A stretch of 64,000 nucleotides of DNA from Streptococcus sp. SN-1 (GCF_041154385.1 NZ_AP028929.1:1934501-1998500), one strand, 5' to 3'. Shown: positions 43,675 through 53,930, numbered from the stretch's first letter. Translations and numbers: made by a program. The notes: generated from the sequence alone by a model not told the origin.

Positions 43675-43874
43675 TCGTCCTCCTCCAAGCGAAATACCGA
43701 TTCGACTGTTTCGTTGAAAATTTGAGATATTTTCAGGGCAATGATAATGGATGGGGTGTACTCATCCCGTTCTAGTAGGCTAATGGTCTGTCTGGAAACC
43801 CCAGCTAGCTTGGCTAGGTCGGTTTGATTCAGACCATCGCGAGCCCGAAGCTCTTTTAGACGATTTTTAAGCAT
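43671..43874 (-). CDS. XRE-family small regulator
   Basis: 67 residues made almost only of a Cro/CI helix-turn-helix (LNQTDLAKLAGVSRQTISLLE near residues 14-34; short form). YgzD/YozG-like stand-alone regulator. Start at 43874 after GGAGAAAGG; the upstream in-frame stretch to 43967 is AT-rich and has no ribosome site. Heads a nine-gene minus-strand operon of membrane proteins and probably controls it; its promoter should lie in 43875-43975. Confidence 0.87.
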   Translation of the reverse strand: MLKNRLKELRARDGLNQTDLAKLAGVSRQTISLLERDEYTPSIIIALKISQIFNETVESVFRLEEDE

Positions 43875-43977
43875 TCCTTTCTCCTTTTCTCTTAACTTGC
43901 TTACATTGTAACACATCTTTTTCTTTTTGACAAGTATATTTGTCAAAAAGTTTATGATTTTTGTCATTTTGCAAAAG

Positions 43978-44003
43978 AAAAAGGTCAGAGTAGTTTTCTG
44001 ACC
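43978..44003 (-). terminator. terminator of hisS
   Basis: GGTCAGA / TCTGACC stem followed on the minus strand by TTTTTC. Confidence 0.85.
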
Positions 44004-44016
44004 AGTTTTTCTGTTA

Positions 44017-45297
44017 TTAAAATCCTAGTTTTTCAAAGATTTTTGAGAAATTTTGGCTGATTGTCTCAAGCGACACTTGCACTTCTTCTCGGGTTTGGTT
44101 GTTCTTAACCGTTACTTGTCCGCTTTCGACTTCGCTCTCTCCTAGGGTGATGAGGGTCTTAGCCGCAAAGACATCGGCTGACTTAAACTGAGCTTTGAGT
44201 TTACGGTTGAGGTAATCACGCTCTGCTTTGAATCCTTGTTGGCGAAGGGCTTGTACCAACTCCAAGGCTTTGACATTTGCTCCTTCTCCCAAGACTGCGA
44301 TATAGACATCTAGGGCGTTTTCGATAGGGAGGGCCACACCTTGCTTTTCAAGAATGAGAAGCAGGCGCTCTACACCAAGTCCAAAACCAAATCCAGCAGT
44401 TTCAGGGCCTCCAAAGTAAGAAACCAAACCATCGTAACGGCCACCCGCACAAACTGTCAGGTCATTGCTCTCAATCTCAGTGATAAACTCGAAAATGGTG
44501 TGGTTGTAGTAGTCCAGACCACGCACCATATTGGTATCGATGATATAGTCTACTCCAAGATTTTCCAACATCTGACGCACAGCATCAAAGTGGGCTTGGC
44601 TTTCTTCATCAAGGAAGTCCAAGATAGACGGTGCATTCTCTACTGCCACCTTGTCTTCTTTTTCCTTAGAGTCCAAGACACGGAGAGGATTTTCCTCCAA
44701 ACGACGTTGGCTATCCTTAGACAAGATCTCCTTGAGCGGTGTCAAATAGTCAATCAAAGCTTGGCGGTAGGCCGCACGGCTCTCAGGATTTCCAAGAGTG
44801 TTGAGGTGCAATTTGACACCTTGGATGCCGATTTCTTTCAAGAAATGGGCTGCCATCGCGATGGTTTCCACATCGGTAGCTGGATTGCTAGAGCCAAAAC
44901 ACTCAACCCCAATCTGGTGGAACTGGCGCAAACGCCCTGCCTGCGGACGCTCATAACGGAACATTGGGCCCATGTAGTAGAACTTGCTTGGCTTTTGCAC
45001 TTCTGGCGCGAAGAGTTTATTTTCCACATAGGAACGAACAACGGGAGCAGTTCCTTCTGGACGGAGGGTGATATGGCGGTCACCCTTATCATAGAAATCG
45101 TACATTTCCTTGGTTACGATATCCGTTGTATCTCCGACAGAGCGGCTGATGACCTCGTAGTGCTCAAAAATAGGCGTGCGCACTTCTGCATAGTTATAGC
45201 GCTTGAAAATCTCACGGGCAAAGCCCTCAACGTACTGCCATTTGGCAGATTCAGCAGGTAAAATATCCTGCGTTCCTTTTGGTTTTTGTAATTTCAT
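44017..45297 (-). CDS. hisS: histidyl-tRNA synthetase
   Basis: 426 residues, class IIa. Seen: N-terminal [10 protein letters not shown], motif 2 [17 protein letters not shown] near residue 108, the histidine-specific [15 protein letters not shown] near 283, motif 3 [12 protein letters not shown] near 303, and a C-terminal anticodon-binding domain. Monocistronic. Confidence 0.97.
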   Translation of the reverse strand: MKLQKPKGTQDILPAESAKWQYVEGFAREIFKRYNYAEVRTPIFEHYEVISRSVGDTTDIVTKEMYDFYDKGDRHITLRPEGTAPVVRSYVENKLFAPEVQKPSKFYYMGPMFRYERPQAGRLRQFHQIGVECFGSSNPATDVETIAMAAHFLKEIGIQGVKLHLNTLGNPESRAAYRQALIDYLTPLKEILSKDSQRRLEENPLRVLDSKEKEDKVAVENAPSILDFLDEESQAHFDAVRQMLENLGVDYIIDTNMVRGLDYYNHTIFEFITEIESNDLTVCAGGRYDGLVSYFGGPETAGFGFGLGVERLLLILEKQGVALPIENALDVYIAVLGEGANVKALELVQALRQQGFKAERDYLNRKLKAQFKSADVFAAKTLITLGESEVESGQVTVKNNQTREEVQVSLETISQNFSKIFEKLGF

Positions 45298-45375
45298 AGG
45301 GAATCCTCTTTAAACTTAATAGTCTTATTTTACCATAAATAGAGGGATTAAAACAGTAAGAAAAAATTAGGATTT

Positions 45376-45482
45376 ATACTCAATGAAAATCAAAGAGCAA
45401 ACTAGGAAACTAGCCGCAGGCTGTACTTGAGTACGGCAAGGCGACGTTGACATGGTTTGAATTTGATTTTCGAAGAGTATTA
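45376..45482. repeat. BOX element, A-C type, supplying the MFS stop codon
   Basis: Same modules as the copy at 740. Its end GAGTATTA covers positions 45475-45482, and the TTA at 45480-45482 is the stop codon of the MFS gene read from the other strand. Confidence 0.9.
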
Positions 45483-46727
45483 GATATCATTTTTGAGATT
45501 AAGGATTGTCAAAAGAATAGCCAGGAAGGAAAGACCAACAAATAGCATCCAAGTCAACTGTATATTCCATACAGCTACAAGTGAAAAACAGGCTGTTCCC
45601 ACAGGTATGGATAAGGTAAACAAGAGACCTAAAAAATTACTGGTACGAGCTAAAACCTCTGGAGCTAGATTTTTCATGAGCATGGCACTAATCTTTGGTT
45701 GAACTTTACCAGACACATATAGAGTTGAAAAGAGAAATAGCAAACCAAGTACGACTTGATTGAATAAATTAGCCAGACCAATTAGACTGAGTCCTACGGT
45801 AACCCACATCATCAATCTAGGCAAGGACTGTTTCCCAAAATAATCATTTCCCGTAAGACTACTGATGATGACTGCTAACAAAGCACCGAATTGACTGATA
45901 AATAGTGCCTCTGTGTAAGAAAAATTCAAGAGAGAATGGCTCAAAAAGAAGATATTATAAATTCCACCCAAAGCGCCACCCAAGGCATTGATAAGCAAGA
46001 CAGCAAAGAGCATAAAACCAAAGTTTTTCTGTCCACCTTTAAGAAAAACGAGACGTAAATTTCTATAAATCGTTAGAAATTGATCTTTGATAGAAAGCTT
46101 CTCATTTTTATGTAATTCACCATCAGCAGATGACATTGACAGTCTCAATTTGCTTTTTCCTAAAAAGAGAACAGAGGCTGATACGAGGAAGAAACAGGCA
46201 TTGATTCCCGCAACGAGAGAAAAATTGTTGACTGATAGACCTAAGAGCCAGACCCCGAAAGCTTGACCACCAATAGCTGAAATATAGGTGATGAACTGTG
46301 AAAAAGAATAAGCCTCCATCAGATCATCTTCAGCTACTTTTTCCTTAATAAGAGGCATGCGCAAACCACCGGCAAAATCACTGATGACATCACTAATGAC
46401 ATTGATCAAACACAGAGTAGAAAAGGCAAATAGAGTAGCTTGCTGAACAACTAGGGCTGCCAGAAAAAATAAAACCGCCTGAAACAAACCGCTATAGACC
46501 ATCCATTTGACCTTGTCCCTCGTATAATCTGCTCGAATCCCTACAAAAACTGTAAAGAGAGTAGGAAGAAGCATGACAATATTCGCCATAGCAACAGCAA
46601 AGGAGGCTTGTGGCAAGGTCGATGCATAGACGATAAATACCAGGTTAAAAATTGAAGCACCAAAAGCATTGAAGAAGCGTGACAAAGTCAAGAGTCGATA
46701 AGCTTGATTTCTAAACAATAGTTTCAT
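45480..46727 (-). CDS. MFS exporter
   Basis: 415 residues with about twelve membrane helices, similar in layout to macrolide-efflux-like MFS proteins (N-terminal RLLTLSRFFNAFG and a central charged loop about residue 205-215). Substrate unknown. The TAA stop is formed by the last bases of a BOX element, so the C-terminus may have been reset by that insertion. Next to an Rgg regulator with a second BOX between them; the pair is probably regulator and target. Confidence 0.85.
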   Translation of the reverse strand: MKLLFRNQAYRLLTLSRFFNAFGASIFNLVFIVYASTLPQASFAVAMANIVMLLPTLFTVFVGIRADYTRDKVKWMVYSGLFQAVLFFLAALVVQQATLFAFSTLCLINVISDVISDFAGGLRMPLIKEKVAEDDLMEAYSFSQFITYISAIGGQAFGVWLLGLSVNNFSLVAGINACFFLVSASVLFLGKSKLRLSMSSADGELHKNEKLSIKDQFLTIYRNLRLVFLKGGQKNFGFMLFAVLLINALGGALGGIYNIFFLSHSLLNFSYTEALFISQFGALLAVIISSLTGNDYFGKQSLPRLMMWVTVGLSLIGLANLFNQVVLGLLFLFSTLYVSGKVQPKISAMLMKNLAPEVLARTSNFLGLLFTLSIPVGTACFSLVAVWNIQLTWMLFVGLSFLAILLTILNLKNDI

Positions 46728-46750
46728 AGGTAATCTCCCTTCTTGTTCAA

Positions 46751-46855
46751 ATACTCAATGAAAATCAAAGAGCAAACTAGGAAGCTAGCCGAAGGCTGTA
46801 CTTGAGTACGGCAAGGTGAAGCTGACGTGGTTTGAATTTGATTTTCGAAGAGTAT
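46751..46855. repeat. BOX element, A-C type
   Basis: ATACTCAATG...GAAGAGTAT, in the leader of the MFS gene; variant bases GCCGAAGGC and AAGGTGAAGC distinguish this copy. Confidence 0.9.
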
Positions 46856-46939
46856 AAGTTCTATATGAAGTATGACTACAGTATAGCACTTAGAAATTTT
46901 AGAGGAAAACTTTTGAATATATGCAACAAAAAAATGAGT

Positions 46940-46994
46940 AAAAAGAAACGATAGAATTTCTCCAGTGACACGAGAGAGCCCAACAGTTCTATCG
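46940..46994 (-). terminator. terminator of rgg
   Basis: Minus-strand GCGATAGAA / TTCTATCG stem with a long loop followed by TTTCTTTTT. Confidence 0.7.
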
Positions 46995-47031
46995 CTTCAA
47001 ATTTCAAATTTTTTTCTTGGTTTGCAGATAT

Positions 47032-47883
47032 TCAACAATCGGTCGTTTTTCTATAGTATTCGGCAGATTTGTTACAGCCAAGCATCTCAAAAATACGGAC
47101 AGCATCCTCCATCTTTTTCTGGCCTTCCTTGACTCTACCTTGCTTGCTATCAAGGAGACCTTCCGCCCACAAATAGACAATTCGGAAATAGGTTTCATTT
47201 TCATTGTAGAAATGCTCTTCGATAACACGTTTAAAATAAGAGGCATTGGTAAATTCTTCACACTCAATGCTGGCTAAAAAACCATTCAATAGCATAGTGT
47301 GAAAAAGGTTTCGATTGCCAGACATTTCCATTAGAAAATCAGATTTTCGTACCATCTCTCTAACATACCTAGTGAAAAGAGAAACAGATAGAAATGGTGA
47401 ACTGACTGAAAATAAATTGAGTTCATAGATTCCCCAGATTTCGGTAGAAAACAAATAATCATGAAGGACTTTCCCCTCCTCTGCCGTTAACTCTACCCTT
47501 TCGTCCATGCTCTTCATGTAAGACTTGATAAGAATGGCATTTAGGATATGTTTCTGTTTATTTTGAGAATGGGCATGCTTTTGATACTCCCTGCGATACA
47601 AGTCCTCAAGCGGAGCTATATTCTTTGGATCCAAGACAGCTATGATTTCTTTTCTCAACTCAGAATCTGTATCATACTGAAAACCTCTCGCCAGAAAGAG
47701 AATTTCCTCTACACTAGCAGATATATTTTCTAGGGCAAATAAAAACTTTTCCACCGAAAGCTCACTCTGACCTGTTTCAAAGCGAGATAACATAGACGGC
47801 GAAAATTGTCCCCCAGTTGCTTGTCTCAGCGAGATATTTCTTGACTCTCGTAATTGTCTAAAGACTTTTCCAATCTGCTCCAT
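47032..47883 (-). CDS. Rgg/GadR/MutR-family regulator
   Basis: 283 residues. N-terminal XRE domain (residues about 5-60, SPSMLSRFETGQSELS) and a helical repeat C-terminal domain that in the family binds short hydrophobic peptides. No adjacent short-peptide (SHP) gene is visible in the 123-base gap to the SufT-like gene, so it may act without a neighbouring pheromone. Divergent from the SufT-like gene; MFS gene lies downstream on the same strand. Confidence 0.9.
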   Translation of the reverse strand: MEQIGKVFRQLRESRNISLRQATGGQFSPSMLSRFETGQSELSVEKFLFALENISASVEEILFLARGFQYDTDSELRKEIIAVLDPKNIAPLEDLYRREYQKHAHSQNKQKHILNAILIKSYMKSMDERVELTAEEGKVLHDYLFSTEIWGIYELNLFSVSSPFLSVSLFTRYVREMVRKSDFLMEMSGNRNLFHTMLLNGFLASIECEEFTNASYFKRVIEEHFYNENETYFRIVYLWAEGLLDSKQGRVKEGQKKMEDAVRIFEMLGCNKSAEYYRKTTDC

Positions 47884-48006
47884 AGGCTTCCCCTTGATTC
47901 AGTATTTTCTTCATTTTATCATATTTTTCAGAAAATTCATCAAAAACTTGCCAAATTGTCAGAATTATGAGAAAATAGAGGATATTTATCACGTGGAGGG
48001 ACTGTA

Positions 48007-48348
48007 ATGAGAGAGGATATCAAAATCAATGACAGTGCTTTGGCCTTGCAAGACCAAATTATCGAAAAACTAGAGAAGGTTTTTGATACAGATGTGGAAT
48101 TGGATGTTTACAATCTAGGACTGATTTATGAAATCAATCTGGATGAGACAGGTCTCTGCAAGATTGTCATGACCTTCACCGACACTGCCTGTGATTGTGC
48201 CGAAAGCCTGCCTATCGAAATCGTGGCAGGTCTGAAACAAATCGAGGGTATCGAAGATGTCAAGGTTGAAGTTACCTGGTCGCCTGCTTGGAAAATCACA
48301 CGAATCAGTCGCTACGGCCGCATTGCCCTTGGACTGCCACCTCGTTAA
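48007..48348 (+). CDS. SufT-like DUF59 (MIP18 family) protein
   Basis: 113 residues. Fe-S cluster assembly/maturation factor family. Seen: VYNLGLIYEI near residue 40 and the Cys-containing TDTACDCAESLP near 60-70, then GRIALGLPPR at the end. GGAGGGA ribosome site. Monocistronic with a strong terminator. Confidence 0.88.
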   Translation: MREDIKINDSALALQDQIIEKLEKVFDTDVELDVYNLGLIYEINLDETGLCKIVMTFTDTACDCAESLPIEIVAGLKQIEGIEDVKVEVTWSPAWKITRISRYGRIALGLPPR

Positions 48349-48374
48349 GCAGATCAATAACTTTTAAAGATGAA

Positions 48375-48404
48375 AAAAAGCAAGCCGAAGTTGGCTTGCT
48401 TTTT
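48375..48404 (+). terminator. terminator after the SufT-like gene
   Basis: AAAAAGCAAGCC / GGCTTGCTTTTT stem with a six-base loop. Confidence 0.92.
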
Positions 48405-48405
48405 G

Positions 48406-48555
48406 ATACTCAATGAAAATCAAAGAACAAACTAGGAAACTAGCCGCAGGTTGCTCAAAGCACTGCTTTGAGGTTGTAAATAGAACTGACGAAGTCAGTA
48501 ACATATATACAGCAAGGCGACGTTGACGTGGTTTGAAGAGATTTTCAAAGAGTAT
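48406..48555. repeat. BOX element, A-B-C type
   Basis: 150 bp: boxC (ATACTCAATG...GCCGCAGG), one boxB with CAAAGCACTGCTTTG and CTGACGAAGTCAG, then boxA ending TTTTCAAAGAGTAT. Directly follows a terminator and stops four bases before the ilvD stop codon. Confidence 0.92.
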
Positions 48556-48559
48556 GAGT

Positions 48560-50263
48560 TTATTTTTTACCTGACTTGTCCATATTCCAGAAGTCTGTCA
48601 CGGCTCCGCGTGAAGCAGATGATACGATATGAGCGTATTTACCGAGGACACCACGACTGTAAAGTGGTGGCAAGGTTGTTTCTGCCTTACGTTTTTCAAG
48701 TTCTTCTTCAGATACGGCCATGGAAATTTCTTTGGTATCTTGGTCAACCGTAACGATATCACCTGTACGAAGGTAGGCAATTGGTCCACCATCCTGAGCT
48801 TCAGGGGCGATATGTCCAACAACCAGACCATAAGTACCACCAGAGAAACGACCATCTGTCAAGAGGGCAACCTTGTCTCCTTGACCTTTACCAACAATCA
48901 TTGATGAAAGTGACAGCATCTCAGGCATACCAGGACCACCCTTAGGCCCAACGAAACGAACAACAACTACATCGCCATCAACGATTTCATCTGTCAGAAC
49001 AGCCTGAATCGCATCTTCTTCTGAGTCAAAGACCTTAGCTGGTCCAACGTGACGACGCACTTTAACACCTGATACCTTGGCAACAGCACCGTCAGGGGCA
49101 AGGTTCCCGTTCAAGATGATAAGCGGACCATCTGCACGTTTTGGATTTTCAAGTGGCATAATGACTTTTTGACCCGGTGTGAGGTCTGCAAAGTCAGCCA
49201 AGTTCTCAGCGACAGTCTTACCAGTACATGTGATGCGGTCTCCATGAAGGAATCCATTTGCCAAGAGATATCTCATAACCGCAGGCACACCACCGACTTC
49301 GTAGAGGTCTTGGAAGACATACTGACCAGATGGTTTCAAATCGGCCAAGTGAGGCACACGCTCTTGAATCGTATTGAAGTCCTCAAGTGACAAGTCAACA
49401 TTGGCAGCATGGGCAATGGCAAGCAAGTGAAGAGTGGCATTGGTAGAACCACCGAGAGCCATCGTCACAGTGATGGCATCTTCAAAGGCTTCACGAGTCA
49501 AGATATCTGACGGTTTGAGACCAAGCTCCAGCATCTTAACAACAGCACGTCCTGCTGCTTCGATGTCTTCTTTCTTATCAGCTGATTCAGCTGGGTGAGA
49601 GGAAGACCCTGGCAAACTCATACCGAGAACTTCGATAGCAGTCGCCATGGTATTAGCTGTGTACATACCACCACAGCCACCAGGGCCAGGGCAGGCATTA
49701 CATTCAAGACGTTTCACATCCTCAGCCGTCATGTCACCGTGATTCCATTTTCCGATACCTTCAAAAACAGAAACCAAGTCGATGTCTTTGCCATCAAGAT
49801 TTCCCGGTGCAATGGTTCCACCATAGGCGAAAATAGCCGGAATATCCATATTGGCAATAGCAATCATGGATCCAGGCATGTTCTTGTCACAGCCACCGAT
49901 AGCGACGAAGGCATCCACGTTGTGGCCACCCATAGCTGCCTCGATTGAGTCCGCAATGATGTCACGAGATGTCAAAGAAAAACGCATACCAGGCGTTCCC
50001 ATGGCAATCCCGTCCGCTACAGTGATAGTCCCAAACTGCACAGGCCAAGCACCTGCCGATTTAACACCTTCTTTGGCCAATTTCCCGAAATCATGCAAGT
50101 GAATGTTACACGGTGTATTTTCCGCCCAAGTCGAAATCACTCCCACAATCGGTGTTTCAAAGTCCTTATCTGTCATACCAGTCGCACGAAGCATAGCACG
50201 GTTTGGCGATTTTACCATGCTGTCATAAATGCTACTGCGGTGACGTTTATCTAATTCAGTCAT
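48560..50263 (-). CDS. ilvD: dihydroxy-acid dehydratase
   Basis: 567 residues. Fe-S dehydratase of valine/isoleucine synthesis. Seen: cluster cysteines in [10 protein letters not shown] near residue 120 and [18 protein letters not shown] near 195, and GRFSGGTYG near 475. GGGAGGG ribosome site. No other ilv genes lie beside it. Confidence 0.97.
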   Translation of the reverse strand: MTELDKRHRSSIYDSMVKSPNRAMLRATGMTDKDFETPIVGVISTWAENTPCNIHLHDFGKLAKEGVKSAGAWPVQFGTITVADGIAMGTPGMRFSLTSRDIIADSIEAAMGGHNVDAFVAIGGCDKNMPGSMIAIANMDIPAIFAYGGTIAPGNLDGKDIDLVSVFEGIGKWNHGDMTAEDVKRLECNACPGPGGCGGMYTANTMATAIEVLGMSLPGSSSHPAESADKKEDIEAAGRAVVKMLELGLKPSDILTREAFEDAITVTMALGGSTNATLHLLAIAHAANVDLSLEDFNTIQERVPHLADLKPSGQYVFQDLYEVGGVPAVMRYLLANGFLHGDRITCTGKTVAENLADFADLTPGQKVIMPLENPKRADGPLIILNGNLAPDGAVAKVSGVKVRRHVGPAKVFDSEEDAIQAVLTDEIVDGDVVVVRFVGPKGGPGMPEMLSLSSMIVGKGQGDKVALLTDGRFSGGTYGLVVGHIAPEAQDGGPIAYLRTGDIVTVDQDTKEISMAVSEEELEKRKAETTLPPLYSRGVLGKYAHIVSSASRGAVTDFWNMDKSGKK

Positions 50264-50372
50264 TTGTTCCCTCCCATTTCAGTTTTTACTATTATAGCAC
50301 ATTTTAAAAGCAATGAACAGAAGAAAATTCTTGAATTTTCAGAAAATTCTATACACATATAAACATTTTAAA

Positions 50373-50433
50373 TTAAAAACAACAAAGCGGATCAGGGCAC
50401 TTTCTGATTACCAGAATATGCTTTTAATCCGCT
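50373..50433 (-). terminator. terminator of the transketolase/PTS operon
   Basis: Minus-strand AGCGGAT / ATCCGCT stem followed by TTGTTGTTTTTAATTT. Confidence 0.7.
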
Positions 50434-50493
50434 CGCTTTAAATAACGTAATGTAATTTTTACAGAAGTTCTTTCAGATAAGTGTATTTAACAT

Positions 50494-51426
50494 CTATCTT
50501 GCATTATAAAACGCTAAAACTTTCTCTTTTATATTCGATTCACTCAAACCATACTCATTAAGAAGATAATCCATTTTCCCTACTTGACCGAATCTTTCTT
50601 GAACACCCATCCGATGAATTTTTGTTATTCCATCATCAGAGAATAATTCACATAAAGCACTACCAATTCCACCTATCTGATTGTGGTTTTCTACAGTAAA
50701 TATAGTCTTTCCGCTTAACATTGTTTTTATCTGTTCTGGTATCGGTTTGATTCTAAATAAATCTATCACACCTACTGAATAACCTAATTTAGACAGTTCA
50801 TCCGCAACTCGAATACTTGGAGCAACCATTATACCAGAAGCAACGATTACAACATCTTCACCGTGTCTTAACTCAATGTAGCCTTTAGAAAAATCTTCTC
50901 CACCTTGATACACAGCCTCTGGAGCTTTTCTAATTGTTCGAATATATTTTAGTCCTTTTAAGTCTAATGTCTGGTTCAAGATTTCATGAAATTGGATATC
51001 ATCAGTTGCTTCGAAAATAATTGATTTAGGAATTAAACGTAACAATCCAATTTCTTCAAATGGCATATGTGTCCCACCATTCATCTCTGCAGTTACTCCT
51101 GCATCTGATCCAATCACAGTGGCATCCAATTGTGCGTACCCAAGAGAAATAAATAATTGATCAAAGACTCTTCGTGAGGCAAAAGGGCCAAATGTATGAA
51201 GATAAGGTCTAAACCCCTGAATAGACAACCCTGCTGCAAGCCCGACCATTTCTGCTTCCATAATTCCAACATTCACATAACGGTCTGCAAAGTCCTTTTC
51301 AAGATTATTAGTAGCCATCGAACTTGACAAATCTGCTTCTAAAACTACTATGTCAGAATAACTTTGATTAGCCTCTAGAAGGAAATCTCTATATACATGC
51401 CGTAATTCTTTCGTACTTCTTACCAT
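50494..51426 (-). CDS. transketolase, C-terminal subunit
   Basis: 310 residues: pyrimidine-binding and C-terminal domains of a split transketolase. Seen: NVGIMEAEMVGLAAG near residue 52, whose Glu activates thiamine diphosphate, and GVIDLFRIKPI near 223. Works with the N-terminal subunit encoded just upstream; the two genes overlap by seven bases. Exact sugar unknown; the PTS genes suggest a phosphorylated pentose or related ketose. Confidence 0.9.
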   Translation of the reverse strand: MVRSTKELRHVYRDFLLEANQSYSDIVVLEADLSSSMATNNLEKDFADRYVNVGIMEAEMVGLAAGLSIQGFRPYLHTFGPFASRRVFDQLFISLGYAQLDATVIGSDAGVTAEMNGGTHMPFEEIGLLRLIPKSIIFEATDDIQFHEILNQTLDLKGLKYIRTIRKAPEAVYQGGEDFSKGYIELRHGEDVVIVASGIMVAPSIRVADELSKLGYSVGVIDLFRIKPIPEQIKTMLSGKTIFTVENHNQIGGIGSALCELFSDDGITKIHRMGVQERFGQVGKMDYLLNEYGLSESNIKEKVLAFYNAR

Positions 51427-52280
51427 TCTGTTTCCTCCAATTCCTGACTTAATCTTTCTACAACTGAAGTTAACATTTGTCTCTCCTCTACAGTAGGGCG
51501 AAGATGATGATTGGATTTCATTTCTTCCAGCTCTCGAACCCCTTGACCTTTAATAGTATCTAATACAATACACTTAGGTGATGGATTATTTGACTGTTTT
51601 AATTGGACAATCCCTTCATAAATTTCTCTAATGTCTGAACCATTGACTCTAATGGATTCAAATCCAAATGCTGAGAATTTTTCCACAAAATCACCTGGAT
51701 TACAAATATCCTTTGTAAAACCATCTAATTGTTTTTTGTTATCGTCAACAAATACAATTAAATTGGATAACTGTTGATGAGAAGCAAACTGTATAGCCTC
51801 CCAACATTGTCCCTCATTTAACTCACCATCTCCAACAATAGCATAAGTATAAAAGGGACTCTTTCTTATTCTCTGACCATATGCAAGTCCGGTTGCAACA
51901 CTAATTCCCTGTCCTAAAGAGCCAGTTGTCATATCTATGCCCGGCGTTAGATTTCTATCAGGATGAGACGGTAATTTGGTTCCATTTGTATTTAAAGAAT
52001 GTAAGAATTCTTTGTCAAAGAAACCATTCAAATAGAGTGTGCTGTACAAAGCTGGTCCAGCATGTCCCTTGGATAAAACAAAATAATCTCTATCTCGTGA
52101 CGCAAATATTTCTGGAGTCATCGGCATTATTTCACCATAAAGCACTGCTAAAACTTCTACTATAGACAGACTCCCTCCATAATGGCCGAATCCAAGATGA
52201 TTCAATGTTCTAAGAGTATTTAATCGGATTTTTGTTGCAAATTTTCTTAACTCATCTTCTCTATTTTCACTTAAAATCAT
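51420..52280 (-). CDS. transketolase, N-terminal subunit
   Basis: 286 residues: the thiamine-diphosphate phosphate-binding half. Seen: SKGHAGPALYSTLYLNGF near residue 70, TGSLGQGISVATGLAYG near 115, and the ThDP signature IVGDGELNEGQ...DDNKKQLDG (residues about 148-180). Canonical transketolases are one chain of about 660; this is the split form. AAAGGAGG site. Confidence 0.9.
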   Translation of the reverse strand: MILSENREDELRKFATKIRLNTLRTLNHLGFGHYGGSLSIVEVLAVLYGEIMPMTPEIFASRDRDYFVLSKGHAGPALYSTLYLNGFFDKEFLHSLNTNGTKLPSHPDRNLTPGIDMTTGSLGQGISVATGLAYGQRIRKSPFYTYAIVGDGELNEGQCWEAIQFASHQQLSNLIVFVDDNKKQLDGFTKDICNPGDFVEKFSAFGFESIRVNGSDIREIYEGIVQLKQSNNPSPKCIVLDTIKGQGVRELEEMKSNHHLRPTVEERQMLTSVVERLSQELEETEW

Positions 52281-52283
52281 CCC

Positions 52284-53630
52284 TTATTCCTCCTTTGCAG
52301 ATGGCTTTTTAATAAAGGATACTCCAAACATAACTGCTAGAATAAGAACAAGACCAATAACAATGCCTGCTTGTGAGCCAAATTGATTCAACATTCCTAA
52401 AATAATTCCTGATAGACCAAAATCTGCATCTGAGAAAGTTGACCCTTGGAAACCAAGTCCTCCCAAAACTGGCATTAAAAAGACTGGAAGAAAACTAATT
52501 AAAATACCTTGTAAAAATGCTCCAATAGTGGCTCCACGAACACCACCAGATGCATTCCCAATGACACCTGCAGTCGCTCCACAGAAGAAATGAGGCACAA
52601 CGCCTGGTAAGATGACAACCGTTCCTGAAGCAATCATAATTGCCATACTTACTAAACCACCAACAAAACTAGAGATAAATCCAATTAGGACTGCATTAGG
52701 TGCATAAGTATAAACAATCGGACAATCCAAAGCAGGTTTTGAATTAGGTACAAGACGCTCTGAAATACCTTTAAAGGCTGGAACAATTTCACCCAAAATA
52801 AGGCGAACACCTGCTAAAATAACAAATACACCTGCTGCAAATTGACCTGCTAATTGTAAAGCATAAACTAGACCACTTGTACCACTACTGATTTCTTTTT
52901 CTATATACTCTGACCCTGCAAAGATAGCTACAATAATGTAAATAATTGCCATGGATAAAGTAATGCTAACAGTACTATCACGTAAAAAAGCTAAACTCTT
53001 TGGAAATTTAATGTCCTCTGTTGATTTTGATTTGTCACCGATAAGGCTACCAGTGAAACCACTCAACCAATATCCCAAAGAACTGAAATGGCCTAAAGCC
53101 ACCTTGTCATTTCCAGTTAATTGAACCATATATTTTTGTACAAATGCTGGAGAAATACTCATAATAATACCGAGTGCTAATCCTCCTAGTAAGATAAGAG
53201 GCAAACTAGTAAAGCCAGCAACTGATAAAATGACCGCAATCATACACGCCATATATAGAGTGTGGTGCCCTGTTAAAAAGATATATTTGAATCGAGTAAA
53301 ACGAGCAATTAAGATATTGAATACCATACCTGCAAACATAATCATTGCAGTAGCTGAGCCATATGTTGTTAAAGCTACAGCTACAATTGCTTCATTATTC
53401 GGTACAACTCCAGATAAATGAAAAGCATGTTCAAACATGGTACCAAATGGATTCAAAGAATTTTGTACAATTCCTGCACCACCAGATACAACTAAGAAAC
53501 CAACAAAAGTCTTAATTCCACCTTTAATAATATCAGGTAATTTCTTCTTCTGAAGAACTAATCCTAAGATTGCAATTAAAGCTACTAAAATAGCTGGTGT
53601 ACTAACAATATCCAATATGAACTTCATCAT
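52284..53630 (-). CDS. PTS EIIC, ascorbate (SgaT/UlaA) family
   Basis: 448 residues, around eleven hydrophobic helices, the Ula-type EIIC fold. Carries sugar across the membrane while EIIB phosphorylates it. The family name is ascorbate, but pairing with transketolase and the absence of ula catabolic genes argue for another substrate, for example a pentose or pentitol-like sugar. Start at 53630 after GGAGG. Confidence 0.87.
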   Translation of the reverse strand: MMKFILDIVSTPAILVALIAILGLVLQKKKLPDIIKGGIKTFVGFLVVSGGAGIVQNSLNPFGTMFEHAFHLSGVVPNNEAIVAVALTTYGSATAMIMFAGMVFNILIARFTRFKYIFLTGHHTLYMACMIAVILSVAGFTSLPLILLGGLALGIIMSISPAFVQKYMVQLTGNDKVALGHFSSLGYWLSGFTGSLIGDKSKSTEDIKFPKSLAFLRDSTVSITLSMAIIYIIVAIFAGSEYIEKEISSGTSGLVYALQLAGQFAAGVFVILAGVRLILGEIVPAFKGISERLVPNSKPALDCPIVYTYAPNAVLIGFISSFVGGLVSMAIMIASGTVVILPGVVPHFFCGATAGVIGNASGGVRGATIGAFLQGILISFLPVFLMPVLGGLGFQGSTFSDADFGLSGIILGMLNQFGSQAGIVIGLVLILAVMFGVSFIKKPSAKEE

Positions 53631-53642
53631 GACGCTAGCCTC

Positions 53643-53927
53643 CTAAATAAGTCCTTTTTCTTCACAAAGTTTAGTAATTAATTCTCGTAGTTCATCCATA
53701 TCAATAATACTATTTAAGATACGAACATCTCCAAGATGACTAGCTGAATCAGCTAAATCACGACCAACAATCCAAATATCAGCTGCATTTGGATCTGCTC
53801 CACCTAAATCATAGTGTTCAACTTCTACATCTGAAACATTCAAATCACTCAATACAGATTCAATATTCATCTGTACCATAAAACTTGAACCTAATCCTGA
53901 ACCACAAGCTGTACCAATTTTTAACAT
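53643..53927 (-). CDS. PTS EIIB, ascorbate/lactose-type
   Basis: 94 residues. Phospho-acceptor Cys at residue 8 in GTACGSGLGSSFM. Receives phosphate from EIIA and gives it to the sugar. Lies between the regulator and EIIC genes in one operon. Confidence 0.92.
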   Translation of the reverse strand: MLKIGTACGSGLGSSFMVQMNIESVLSDLNVSDVEVEHYDLGGADPNAADIWIVGRDLADSASHLGDVRILNSIIDMDELRELITKLCEEKGLI

Positions 53928-53930
53928 TAT

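Noticed and set aside
44341..45261. 306-codon plus-strand frame opposite hisS
   Set aside because: Antisense shadow of a well supported gene; no start signals.
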